A stretch of DNA of 14,630 nucleotides. Origin: Streptomyces sp. NRRL F-6131 (GTDB lineage Bacteria > Actinomycetota > Actinomycetes > Streptomycetales > Streptomycetaceae). The stretch is from contig JOHN01000106.1 in assembly GCA_000719695.1 (NCBI GenBank), positions 1 to 14,630 of the forward strand, read 5' to 3'. Below, piece by piece: positions 6,743 through 13,227 of the stretch; positions within the stretch are counted from its first letter, which is position 1; each line of letters opens with the position of its first letter. Position numbers and translations under genes: made by a program. The notes beneath the pieces were generated by a model. It was not told where the DNA came from. It made no database searches and saw only the letters and a list, made by a program, of their open reading frames with translations.

Positions 6743-6772
6743 AAGCTATGTGGTCTGAACCACATAGGTCAA
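6743..6772 (-). promoter_or_regulatory. Probable chitinase promoter
   Basis: On the minus strand TTGACC (6772-6767) is separated by 18 bases from TAGCTT (6748-6743). This fits a vegetative sigma promoter, 74 bp upstream of the chitinase GTG. The region is clearly AT-richer than its surroundings. The spacer is filled by the dre-like palindrome, so a bound repressor would block RNA polymerase directly. Confidence 0.6.
6748..6765. promoter_or_regulatory. dre-like (DasR-type) operator in the chitinase promoter
   Basis: ATGTGGTCTGAACCACAT is an inverted repeat with 7-bp arms (ATGTGGT/ACCACAT) and a 4-base centre. Its core TGGTCTGAACCA (6751-6762) matches the established DasR-responsive-element core TGGTCTAGACCA at 10 of 12 positions. 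It lies exactly between the putative -35 and -10. A weaker match, AGGTCTGTACCA (6774-6785, 9 of 12), sits just upstream of the -35, 23 bp from the first core. DasR is the GlcNAc-responsive repressor that controls chitinase and GlcNAc-uptake genes in streptomycetes. Confidence 0.75.
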
Positions 6773-7308
6773 TAGGTCTGTACCAATTGGTAATCAATTC
6801 CCCAAGATCCCCGCTCGAACGGCCGATTGTCGACGCTCACCGGCACCCCGGGCCCTGGTCGCCCCCACCGCACTTGCGCCGCAAGCTGACGGAGTACGCC
6901 GTCGACCCCTCGCACTTCACCGGCCAGGCCCGCAGCCGCGGCACGCGGTCGACCCGGCGTCTCTCTCCCGAGCAGGTGCTGGTCCAGCGGCCACCGGACG
7001 CCAAGCGGCTGCCGGGCTCCCGCCTCCGCACGGCACTGGCCGAACTCGGCCGACCGGAGCTCTGCGAGGGCTGCGGGACCGGCTCCGAGTGGCAGGGGCG
7101 CCCCCTCACCCTGGAGGTCGACCACATCAGCGGCGACTGGTCCGACAACCGCCCGGACAACCTCCGCCTGCTGTGCCCGAACTGCCGTGCCGTCACCGAC
7201 ACTTACTGCCGCCGGATCAAGAACCGCCGACCGGAGCCCCTCCGGTGCGACGACCAGCGCGCCGCCCAGCCCGGAATGACGGTGTCCCCGTACCTCGCGA
7301 ACCCCTAG
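6748..7308 (+). CDS. HNH-endonuclease-like protein, 5' end uncertain
   Basis: The conserved part is an HNH nuclease: HLRRKLTEYAVDPSHFTGQ, a spacer, GRPELCEGCGTG, LTLEVDHISGDWSDNRPDNL, then LLCPNC. Both zinc-knuckle Cys pairs (C106/C109, C143/C146), the D125-H126 core and downstream Asn residues are present, so the active site looks intact. In relatives a helix-turn-helix-like stretch precedes the LRR...SHFTG segment; here that region is short and unlike the family. The only upstream in-frame ATG (6748) has no ribosome-binding site and lies inside the chitinase operator, so the N-terminus may be truncated; a TTG at 6787 or 6874 is an alternative start. The 186-residue figure is therefore an upper guess. 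It diverges from the chitinase, and its stop lies 12 bp before a tRNA-Leu gene. DNA cleavage is the family activity; the biological role is unknown. Confidence 0.65.
   Translation: MWSEPHRSIGLYQLVINSPRSPLERPIVDAHRHPGPWSPPPHLRRKLTEYAVDPSHFTGQARSRGTRSTRRLSPEQVLVQRPPDAKRLPGSRLRTALAELGRPELCEGCGTGSEWQGRPLTLEVDHISGDWSDNRPDNLRLLCPNCRAVTDTYCRRIKNRRPEPLRCDDQRAAQPGMTVSPYLANP
6781..6792. promoter_or_regulatory. 12-bp perfect palindrome upstream of the chitinase promoter
   Basis: TACCAATTGGTA is a perfect 12-bp palindrome overlapping the right end of the weak second dre-like site. It could be the site of an additional regulator or half-sites (TGGT/ACCA) related to dre. It is unusually AT-rich for this genome. 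Confidence 0.4.
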
Positions 7309-7311
7309 ACT
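7283..7311 (+). promoter_or_regulatory. Probable tRNA-Leu promoter inside the 3' end of the HNH gene
   Basis: TAGACT (7306-7311), a common actinobacterial -10 type, ends 9 bases before the mature tRNA 5' end. A poor -35 (TGTCCC, 7283-7288) lies 17 bases upstream. The HNH stop codon TAG (7306-7308) is the first half of this -10 box. Confidence 0.5.
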
Positions 7312-7320
7312 GAAGGGCAT

Positions 7321-7404
7321 GCGGCCTTGGCGTAACCGGCAGCCGCGCGGGTTTTAGATGCCCGTGGGAGGAATCCCGTGAGGGTTCGAATCCCTCAGGC
7401 CGCA
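7321..7404 (+). tRNA. tRNA-Leu, anticodon UAG
   Basis: The 84-nt sequence folds as a class II tRNA. The acceptor stem GCGGCCT (7321-7327) pairs perfectly with AGGCCGC (7397-7403), followed by discriminator A. The D-arm is GCG/CGC with a GG-containing loop; the anticodon stem CGGGT/GCCCG (one T-G pair) has loop TTTAGAT, giving anticodon TAG; the long variable arm has a GGGA/TCCC stem; the T-arm is GAGGG-TTCGAAT-CCCTC. CCA is not encoded. It would read CUA, a rare leucine codon in this genome type. A strong terminator starts 16 bp downstream. No second copy of its 3' end is visible in the window, so there is no sign of an integrated element. Confidence 0.96.
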
Positions 7405-7419
7405 CTAGCCTTTCATTCG

Positions 7420-7453
7420 AAGGCCCGCCCGGAGTGAACTCCGGGCGGGCCTT
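7420..7453. terminator. Strong terminator after tRNA-Leu, also usable by rdgB
   Basis: A perfect 15-bp stem (7420-7434 with 7439-7453, AAGGCCCGCCCGGAG and its complement) with a TGAA tetraloop is followed on + by TTTCGTGTT. It ends the tRNA transcript, and its symmetry with A/T on both flanks allows it to end rdgB transcription (stop at 7476) from the other side. Confidence 0.9.
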
Positions 7454-7475
7454 TCGTGTTCCGGGCGGCGCGGCG

Positions 7476-8081
7476 TCAGCCGATCAGGTCCTTCAGCACC
7501 GGGGCGAGGGCGCGGAAGGCCTGGCCGCGGTGGCTGATGGCGTTCTTCTCGGCCGGGGTGAGTTCGGCGCAGGTGCGGGTCTCGCCGAGGGGCTGGAGGA
7601 TCGGGTCGTAGCCGAAGCCGCCGGCGCCGGCGGGCTCGGTGCGCAGGGTGCCGAGCAGGCGGCCCTCGACGACGCGTTCGGTGCCGTCCGGGAGGGCGAG
7701 GGCGGCGGCGCAGAAGAAGTGGGCGCCGCGGTGCTCGGGGGCGATGTCGGAGAGCTGGGCGAGCAGCAGGTCCAGGTTGGCGCGGTCGTCGCCGTGCTTG
7801 CCGGACCAGCGGGCGGAGAGGATGCCGGGGGCGCCGCCGAGGACGTCCACGCACAGGCCGGAGTCGTCGGCGACGGCCGGCAGTCCGGTGGCGCGGGCCA
7901 GGGCGTGGGCCTTGAGCAGGGCGTTCTCGGCGAAGGTGATGCCGGTCTCCGGGACGTCGGGGATCTCCGGGTAGGCGTCGGCGCCGACCAGTTCGACGTC
8001 CAGACCGGCGTCGCCGAGGATGTCGCGCAGTTCGGCGACCTTGTGCTGGTTCCGGGTGGCGAGGATGAGTCGAGTGGTCAT
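7476..8081 (-). CDS. rdgB: RdgB/HAM1 family non-canonical purine NTP pyrophosphatase
   Basis: The 201-residue protein removes mutagenic deaminated nucleotides by hydrolysing XTP, dITP and ITP to the monophosphate and pyrophosphate. Family motifs are complete: LATRNQHKVAEL at the N-terminus (residues 7-18), TFAENALLKA (49-58), ADDSGLCVD with D72/D73 (71-79), GGFGYDPI (154-161) and KNAISHRGQA (179-188). The ATG at 8081 matches the usual family start; GGGTGGG stands before it, and TAGGGT (8093-8088) could be a -10 box placing the transcription start near the ATG. It follows the small secreted protein gene by 49 bp and, further upstream, rph. rph and rdgB are close in many bacteria. Confidence 0.97.
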   Translation of the reverse strand: MTTRLILATRNQHKVAELRDILGDAGLDVELVGADAYPEIPDVPETGITFAENALLKAHALARATGLPAVADDSGLCVDVLGGAPGILSARWSGKHGDDRANLDLLLAQLSDIAPEHRGAHFFCAAALALPDGTERVVEGRLLGTLRTEPAGAGGFGYDPILQPLGETRTCAELTPAEKNAISHRGQAFRALAPVLKDLIG

Positions 8082-8130
8082 GGACCCACCCTAGACGGAC
8101 GGCCCGCGCGCCCCGGCGCGTGACCCCGCG

Positions 8131-8520
8131 TCAGCCGGTGCAGACCTTGGTGAGGTTCGAGGCGGCGTCGCCGAGCGGCTTGAAGTCCGGCACCTGCTTG
8201 TTGTTGACCGCCCGCTGGACCGTGTCGACCTGGGTGCCGAGGTCGGTGATGGCCTTGGCGACGTCGGTGTCCTTGGAGTTCTTGCCCAGCTGGTCGAGGT
8301 CGTTCTTGAGCTTCTGCAGCGCCTGCCCGGCGGCGGCCGAGTCGTTGCTCGCGTTGCTGTAGGCGTTGCTGACCTCGTTGACGTCCCCGGTGATCTTGAT
8401 CGCGGTGTTGCCGCAGTCGAGCGCCTTCTGGGCGGCGGAGCAACTGACCGCGCTGAGCGGGAGGATGGCGATCAGGCCGGCCACGGCGAGCATGGTGGGT
8501 CGGGCAATGCTCTGGGGCAT
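8131..8520 (-). CDS. Small secreted protein, possible lipoprotein, unknown function
   Basis: I do not recognise a characterised family. The 129-residue product has a clear signal peptide: MPQSIARPTM, then a hydrophobic core LAVAGLIAILPLSAV, then SCS. Cys27 could be lipidated, but AVSC is not a perfect lipobox because position -3 is Ala. Mature Cys36 and Cys127 could form a disulfide. The mature part is rich in Asn, Asp, Lys and Ala, with helical repeats such as AGQALQKLKNDLDQLGKN and AITDLGTQVDTVQRAVNN, suggesting an exported helical bundle. The ATG at 8520 is preceded by AGGAGGA at ideal spacing, so the longer open frame to 8589 is rejected. It sits between rph and rdgB, preceded by two strong hairpins, and may be transcribed separately from rph. 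Confidence 0.85.
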   Translation of the reverse strand: MPQSIARPTMLAVAGLIAILPLSAVSCSAAQKALDCGNTAIKITGDVNEVSNAYSNASNDSAAAGQALQKLKNDLDQLGKNSKDTDVAKAITDLGTQVDTVQRAVNNKQVPDFKPLGDAASNLTKVCTG

Positions 8521-8577
8521 CCGGTCCTCCTGGGTGCGCGGGTCTCCGGAAGGGAAGGACGCGCGCTGAGGGGTGCG

Positions 8578-8608
8578 CGGTTCCCGCAACGGGGTGCTGC
8601 GGGAACCG
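8578..8608 (-). terminator. Hairpin 1 between rph and the small secreted protein gene
   Basis: CGGTTCCCGCA (8578-8588) pairs perfectly with TGCGGGAACCG (8598-8608), an 11-bp stem with a 9-base loop. On the minus strand it is the second of two consecutive hairpins downstream of rph and lies about 58 bp before the next start. Terminator or leader structure; no T-run. Confidence 0.6.
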
Positions 8609-8610
8609 TA

Positions 8611-8654
8611 CGGGCTCCGGACCCGGCCTGTACAGCGACCTGGTCCGGAGCCCG
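8611..8654 (-). terminator. Hairpin 2 between rph and the small secreted protein gene
   Basis: CGGGCTCCGGACC (8611-8623) pairs perfectly with GGTCCGGAGCCCG (8642-8654), a 13-bp stem. Its 18-base loop contains the palindrome CTGTACAG (8628-8635). It begins about 50 bp after the rph stop and is only 2 bases from hairpin 1. The 10-bp palindrome TTTCCGGAAA (8660-8669) lies between it and rph. Confidence 0.65.
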
Positions 8655-8703
8655 GGGGATTTCCGGAAACCGAAACGGAACCGGTACGTCAGGGGGTAGG
8701 AGG

Positions 8704-9438
<735 letters not shown>

Positions 9439-9503
9439 AGGCACCGAGCGTAGTCGGTTGTGGGGGGCGGTCCGGGTACGCCCCGGGGTGTCCGGACGTG
9501 CCG

Positions 9504-9534
9504 CGGCCCGCCGACCGGGGGGTTCGGCGGGCCG
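9504..9534 (-). terminator. Hairpin downstream of nagF
   Basis: CGGCCCGCCGA (9504-9514) pairs perfectly with TCGGCGGGCCG (9524-9534), an 11-bp stem with a 9-base loop. It begins about 29 bp after the nagF stop. No T-run. It likely isolates nagF from rph. Confidence 0.6.
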
Positions 9535-9562
9535 GGCGGAGCGAGCGCCTGGTGGGCTCAGC

Positions 9563-9799
9563 TCACTCCATCATGTCCTCGATGTCGGCGGCGATCGGGT
9601 CGGCGTCGGTGCCGATGACGACCTGGATCGCGGTGCCCATCTTGACGACGCCGTGGGCGCCGGCGGCCTTCAGCGCGGCCTCGTCGACGAGGGAGGCGTC
9701 CTTGACCTCGGTGCGCAGGCGGGTGATGCAGCCCTCGACCTCTTCGATGTTGTCGATGCCGCCCAGACCGGCGACGATCTTCTCAGCCTTGCTGGCCAT
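9563..9799 (-). CDS. nagF: PTS EIIB component, N-acetylglucosamine type (NagF)
   Basis: The 78-residue stand-alone EIIB domain of the glucose/GlcNAc family relays phosphate from EIIA to the sugar entering through EIIC. The phosphorylation site is Cys24 in [32 protein letters not shown] fits the rest of the fold. ATG at 9799 follows AGGGAGA. In Streptomyces coelicolor a separate EIIB (NagF) works with the EIIC NagE2 and the EIIA Crr in GlcNAc uptake, and the same nagF-nagE1-nagE2 arrangement is seen here. It is divergent from nagE1 across a 381-bp gap holding a dre-like operator. No EIIA is in the window. Confidence 0.93.
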   Translation of the reverse strand: MASKAEKIVAGLGGIDNIEEVEGCITRLRTEVKDASLVDEAALKAAGAHGVVKMGTAIQVVIGTDADPIAADIEDMME

Positions 9800-10180
9800 T
9801 GCTTTCTCCCTCTGTCTCGGCCCGTCGGCTGCTCTGCCGGGTGCCGTCCTGCGCGGTGACCTCGGTCGCGGGTGACGCGGGGTCAGTGGTCGGTCGTGCC
9901 GTGGCGTGCTGTTTGAGCAGCGCGACCAGCATGACTCGACCCGGACCGATATGTCACGTTAGTCCACTTTCGGCCCATTCCGACGCGCATGCGCCGGATC
10001 GGCGCCCGAGGATGACGAGCAGTGGGGCTCGTCTCCCGGCGCGCGGCCTGTGTCCCGAAGTGGTCTACACCAATATATGTGTACTCCGATGAACGCAGGA
10101 AGGGCCCCGGGTGTTCCCGGTCCCCGCCCGGGGGTCCCGCCGCGGGCCACCGTACGGCAACTGCACTCGGAGGGCGAAGG
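9800..10180. promoter_or_regulatory. Divergent control region between nagF and nagE1
   Basis: 381 bp without a gene. It contains the dre-like site at 10061-10072 beside the AT-rich stretch ATATATGTGTACT (10073-10085), the likeliest place for a promoter. TATATT read toward nagF and TATATG read toward nagE1 are both possible -10 boxes, and I cannot choose between them. The site is about 260 bp from the nagF start and about 110 bp from the nagE1 start, so nagF would have a long leader unless it has a closer promoter that I could not identify. Confidence 0.55.
10061..10072. promoter_or_regulatory. dre-like (DasR-type) operator between nagF and nagE1
   Basis: TGGTCTACACCA matches the DasR core TGGTCTAGACCA at 11 of 12 positions. 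The same 12-mer occurs twice more upstream of nagE2. DasR control of the nag PTS genes is established in Streptomyces. Confidence 0.85.
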
Positions 10181-11470
10181 ATGAGTTCGGCAGGCGCCAC
10201 GGCCCCGCGGACGACGTGGTGGCACACCTTCTACGGCGGGCTCCAGAAGATGGGCCGCTCGCTCCAGCTGCCGGTGGCGGTGCTGCCGGCCGCCGGCATC
10301 CTCAACCGGCTCGGGCAGCCCGACGTCTTCGGCAAGGACGGCCTGGGCTGGGACAACGTCGCCAAGGTCTTCGCCGCGGCGGGCGGTGCGCTGCTGGACT
10401 CCTCGCTCGGCCTGCCGATGCTGTTCTGCATCGGTGTCGCGATCGGCATGGCGAAGAAGGCCGACGGCTCGACCGCGCTGGCCGCGGTGGTCGGCTTCCT
10501 CGTCTTCTACCGGGTGCTGCACGCCTTCCCCGAGCACTGCAAGCCGCCGACGATCCTGGTCAGCGACCAGTGCGTGGACTACACCTCGGCCAAGGCGGCG
10601 GCCGCGACGTACCAGAACCCCGGCGTGCTGGGCGGCATCCTGATCGGCCTGTTGTCGGCCTGGCTCTGGGTGCGCTTCCACCGCACCAAGCTGGTCGACT
10701 GGCTGGGCTTCTTCAACGGCCGCCGCCTGGTGCCGATGATCACCGCCCTGGTCGGGATGGTCATGGCCTGCCTGGCGCTGTGGGTCTGGCCGCCGATCGG
10801 GCGGGGCCTGAACGACTTCAGCCAGACCCTGGCCGACCTGGGGTCGGTCGGCGCCGGCATCTTCGGCGTGGCCAACCGGGCGCTGCTGCTGATCGGCATG
10901 CACCAGCTGCTGAACACCTTCGTCTGGTTCCAGTTCGGCGAGTTCACCAAGCCGGACGGCACCATCGTGCACGGCGACATCCCGCGCTTCCTGGCCGGGG
11001 ACCCGACCGCCGGCCAGTTCCAGTCCGGCTTCTTCCCGATCATGATGTTCGCACTGCCCGCCGCCGCGCTGGCCATCGCGCACGCGGCCAAGCCGCACCG
11101 CCGCAAGGAGATCTACGGGCTGATGCTGTCGGTGGGCCTGACCTCCTTCGTGACCGGCGTCACCGAACCGATCGAGTACTCCTTCGCTTACATCGCCCCG
11201 GCGCTGTACGGCGTGCACGCCCTGCTGACCGGTGCGTCGATGGCGGTCACCTGGGGGCTGGGGGTGCACGACGGCTTCAGCTTCTCGGCCGGTCTGATCG
11301 ACTACGTGATCAACTGGAGCCTGGCCACCAAGCCGTGGCTGATCATCGTCATCGGCCTCTGCTTCGCCGCCGTGTACTACGCGCTCTTCCGCTTCATCAT
11401 CGTGAAATTCGACCTGAAAACCCCCGGACGCGAGGACGAGAGCGAAGTCGAAGACGTGACCAAGGCATAA
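10181..11470 (+). CDS. nagE1: PTS EIIC component, N-acetylglucosamine family (NagE1)
   Basis: The 429-residue multi-spanning inner-membrane permease domain has no fused EIIB or EIIA. Family features: GRSLQLPVAVLPAAGILNRLG at the N-terminus, FGKDGLGWDNVAKVFAAAG, KKADGSTALAAVVGF, FHRTKLVDWLGFFNGRRLVP, the EIIC signature GVTEPIEYSF (326-335) and VHDGF (362-366). The tail KFDLKTPGREDESEVEDVTK is almost identical in NagE2. Compared with NagE2 it has about 11 extra residues with two cysteines (C120, C131) in the loop before TYQNPG. The ATG at 10181 follows GGAGG and is preferred over an open frame 53 codons longer. In S. coelicolor NagE2, not NagE1, is the main GlcNAc transporter, so NagE1 may serve another sugar or condition. 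A terminator follows. Confidence 0.93.
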   Translation: MSSAGATAPRTTWWHTFYGGLQKMGRSLQLPVAVLPAAGILNRLGQPDVFGKDGLGWDNVAKVFAAAGGALLDSSLGLPMLFCIGVAIGMAKKADGSTALAAVVGFLVFYRVLHAFPEHCKPPTILVSDQCVDYTSAKAAAATYQNPGVLGGILIGLLSAWLWVRFHRTKLVDWLGFFNGRRLVPMITALVGMVMACLALWVWPPIGRGLNDFSQTLADLGSVGAGIFGVANRALLLIGMHQLLNTFVWFQFGEFTKPDGTIVHGDIPRFLAGDPTAGQFQSGFFPIMMFALPAAALAIAHAAKPHRRKEIYGLMLSVGLTSFVTGVTEPIEYSFAYIAPALYGVHALLTGASMAVTWGLGVHDGFSFSAGLIDYVINWSLATKPWLIIVIGLCFAAVYYALFRFIIVKFDLKTPGREDESEVEDVTKA

Positions 11471-11497
11471 ACCGAGCGTCACCGCCACGAATCCGAA

Positions 11498-11528
11498 AAG
11501 GCCCCCGGACCCACGGTCCGGGGGCCTT
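11498..11528 (+). terminator. Terminator after nagE1
   Basis: A perfect 14-bp stem pairs 11498-11511 (AAGGCCCCCGGACC) with 11515-11528, with a 3-base loop, 27 bp after the nagE1 stop. A-rich sequence precedes it and CTTCGG follows. It should separate nagE1 from nagE2. Confidence 0.8.
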
Positions 11529-11877
11529 CGGCATATCCGGCCCGGGTCGACGGTCCCGGCGCGGAACGCCGGACCACCCACGCGACGAGCCACCGGTGAC
11601 CTGCCGGGGAGTCTCCGGCCGGCGGCCCCGGGGCTCCGGCCTTTTGTTGCGCAATTAGCCAAAATCCCAATCACGGCGGGTAATCAAGATCGTTGATCCA
11701 CGGGTAGGTTTCGATTTCATAGCGCTTACCGTCAGCACCGCTTTCCAGGGTTCCCCGCCCCCTCCACCCGTGCTACAAAACTGGTCTACACCACGTGTGG
11801 TGTAGACCAGTTCGCGGTTCGGCCCCCTGTGCACCTACCCCCGACCGACCCGCCCTTGCCGTTAGGAACCCACCCCC
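11529..11877 (+). promoter_or_regulatory. nagE2 upstream control region
   Basis: About 350 bp without a gene. It holds a possible second hairpin at 11617-11641 (GGCCGG with CCGGCC plus an inner GCCCCGGGGC) followed by TTTTGTTG, then an AT-richer stretch (11642-11740), then the operator palindrome at 11779-11812. TACAAA (11774-11779) with TTCCCC 17 bases upstream (11751-11756) is a weak promoter candidate that would start transcription inside the palindrome. The leader ends with TTAGGAACC ten bases before the nagE2 ATG. Confidence 0.5.
11779..11812. promoter_or_regulatory. 34-bp palindrome formed by two facing dre-like operators upstream of nagE2
   Basis: AACTGGTCTACACCAC (11779-11794), two centre bases GT, and GTGGTGTAGACCAGTT (11797-11812) are perfect reverse complements. 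Each arm contains the complete 12-mer TGGTCTACACCA (11782-11793 on +, 11809-11798 on -), identical to the nagF/nagE1 site. The site centres are 16 bp apart, so two regulator dimers could bind on offset faces. The two inner half-sites are separated by only four bases. It lies 66-99 bp before the nagE2 ATG. Confidence 0.9.
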
Positions 11878-13155
11878 ATGAGTCAGTCTGCGCAGGCACC
11901 GGCGCCCGCCACGGCTCCGGCCACGCCCAGCCCCACCAAGAAGTTCGGCCAGAACCTGCTCCAGGGTCTGCAGAAGATCGGCCGCAGCCTCCAGCTGCCC
12001 ATCGCCGTTCTCCCCGCCGCCGGTCTGCTGATGCGTCTGGGTCAGGACGACGTGTTCGGCAAGGACGGCCTCGGCTGGAACAAGGTCGCCTCGGTCTTCG
12101 CCGCCGCGGGCAACGGCGTCTTCGACAACCTGCCGCTGCTCTTCGCCGTCGGCATCGCCATCGGCTTCGCCAAGAAGGCCGACGGCTCGACCGCGCTCGC
12201 CGCCCTGGTCGGCTTCCTGGTCTACAAGAACGTGCTGACCGCGTTCCCGATCGCCGAGGGCCACATCGCCGACGGCAAGTGGGTCCCCGCGACCTACCAG
12301 AACCCCGGCGTGCTCGGCGGCATCGTGATCGGTCTGCTCTCCGCCGTGCTGTGGCAGAAGTACCACCGCACCAAGCTGGTCGACTGGCTCGGCTTCTTCA
12401 ACGGCCGCCGCCTCGTCCCGATCATCATGGCCTTCGTCGGCACCGCGGTCGGTGTCTTCTTCGCCCTGACCTGGGGCCCGATCGGCGACGCCATCAAGAG
12501 CCTGAACGACACCCTGATCGGTGCCGGCGCGTTCGGTGCCGGTGCGTTCGGCCTGGTCAACCGCGGTCTGCTGCCGGTCGGCATGCACCAGTTCGTGAAC
12601 TCCTACGCCTGGTTCCAGACCGGTGACTTCACCAAGGCCGACGGCACCGTCGTGCACGGCGACCTGACCCGCTTCTTCGCCGGCGACCCGACCGCCGGAC
12701 AGTTCATGTCGGGCTTCTTCCCGATCATGATGTTCGCCCTGCCGGCCGCCGCCTTCGCCATCGCCCACACCGCCAAGCCGCACCGCCGCAAGGCCGTCAC
12801 CGGCATGATGCTGTCGCTGGCCCTGACCTCCTTCGTGACCGGTGTCACCGAGCCGATCGAGTTCTCCTTCGTCTTCATCGCCCCGGTGCTGTACGTGATC
12901 CACGCGCTGCTGACCGCCGTCTCGATGGCCGTCACCTGGGCGCTCGGCGTGCACGACGGCTTCACCTTCTCCGGCGGTCTGATCGACTACCTGCTCGCCT
13001 GGAGCAAGGCCACCGACCCGTGGATGATCATCCCGCTCGGCCTGGTGTTCGCCGCGCTGTACTACTTCCTCTTCCGCTTCGCGATCGTGAAGTTCGACCT
13101 CAAGACCCCCGGCCGCGAGGACGAGGACGAGATCGAGGACGTCACCAAGGCCTGA
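11878..13155 (+). CDS. nagE2: PTS EIIC component, N-acetylglucosamine transporter (NagE2)
   Basis: The 425-residue integral membrane protein imports GlcNAc, phosphorylated on entry with phosphate passed from EIIB. It has the same architecture as NagE1: an Ala/Pro-rich N-terminus (1-20), GRSLQLPIAVLPAAGLLMRLG, several membrane segments, YHRTKLVDWLGFFNGRRLVP, GMHQFVNSYAWFQTGDFTKA, the EIIC signature GVTEPIEFSF (322-331), VHDGF (358-362), and the charged tail GREDEDEIEDVTKA. The ATG at 11878 follows AGGA at slightly long spacing. By family knowledge NagE2 is the main GlcNAc permease of S. coelicolor, acting with NagF and Crr. It has its own control region with a double dre-like operator and is closed by a 20-bp terminator stem, so it is probably monocistronic. 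Confidence 0.95.
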   Translation: MSQSAQAPAPATAPATPSPTKKFGQNLLQGLQKIGRSLQLPIAVLPAAGLLMRLGQDDVFGKDGLGWNKVASVFAAAGNGVFDNLPLLFAVGIAIGFAKKADGSTALAALVGFLVYKNVLTAFPIAEGHIADGKWVPATYQNPGVLGGIVIGLLSAVLWQKYHRTKLVDWLGFFNGRRLVPIIMAFVGTAVGVFFALTWGPIGDAIKSLNDTLIGAGAFGAGAFGLVNRGLLPVGMHQFVNSYAWFQTGDFTKADGTVVHGDLTRFFAGDPTAGQFMSGFFPIMMFALPAAAFAIAHTAKPHRRKAVTGMMLSLALTSFVTGVTEPIEFSFVFIAPVLYVIHALLTAVSMAVTWALGVHDGFTFSGGLIDYLLAWSKATDPWMIIPLGLVFAALYYFLFRFAIVKFDLKTPGREDEDEIEDVTKA

Positions 13156-13179
13156 CGCCCGGCCCCCCGTACGCCGCTC

Positions 13180-13227
13180 ACGGCCCCGCCCCGCCACCCG
13201 TTCCCCCGGGTGGCGGGGCGGGGCCGT
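13180..13227 (+). terminator. Very strong terminator after nagE2
   Basis: A perfect 20-bp stem pairs 13180-13199 (ACGGCCCCGCCCCGCCACCC) with 13208-13227, with an 8-base loop, 25 bp after the nagE2 stop. TTCGCGTG follows. Confidence 0.9.

Noticed and set aside
4150..7308. Open frame of 1052 codons on + spanning the whole chitinase region
   Set aside because: Most of it is the antisense shadow of the chitinase gene (Val/Arg/Gly-rich, no family features). Only the part after about 6748 has independent coding signal, as the HNH gene.
7321..7404. Integration site of a mobile element at tRNA-Leu
   Set aside because: No integrase gene and no second copy of the tRNA 3' end is visible in the window.
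8521..8589. Longer N-terminus for the small secreted protein (start at 8589)
   Set aside because: It would place a polar stretch before the signal peptide, while an ideal AGGAGGA site directly precedes the ATG at 8520.
9925..9975. A second dre site near the nagF start
   Set aside because: The best alignment around GGACTAACGTGACA matches only about half of the 12-base core, which is chance level.
9959..11674. Long minus-strand open frame opposite nagE1, and a similar one at 11773-13197 opposite nagE2
   Set aside because: Both are shadows rich in Gln/Asp/Gly/Arg and follow the codon phase of the EIIC genes; neither has a recognisable domain.
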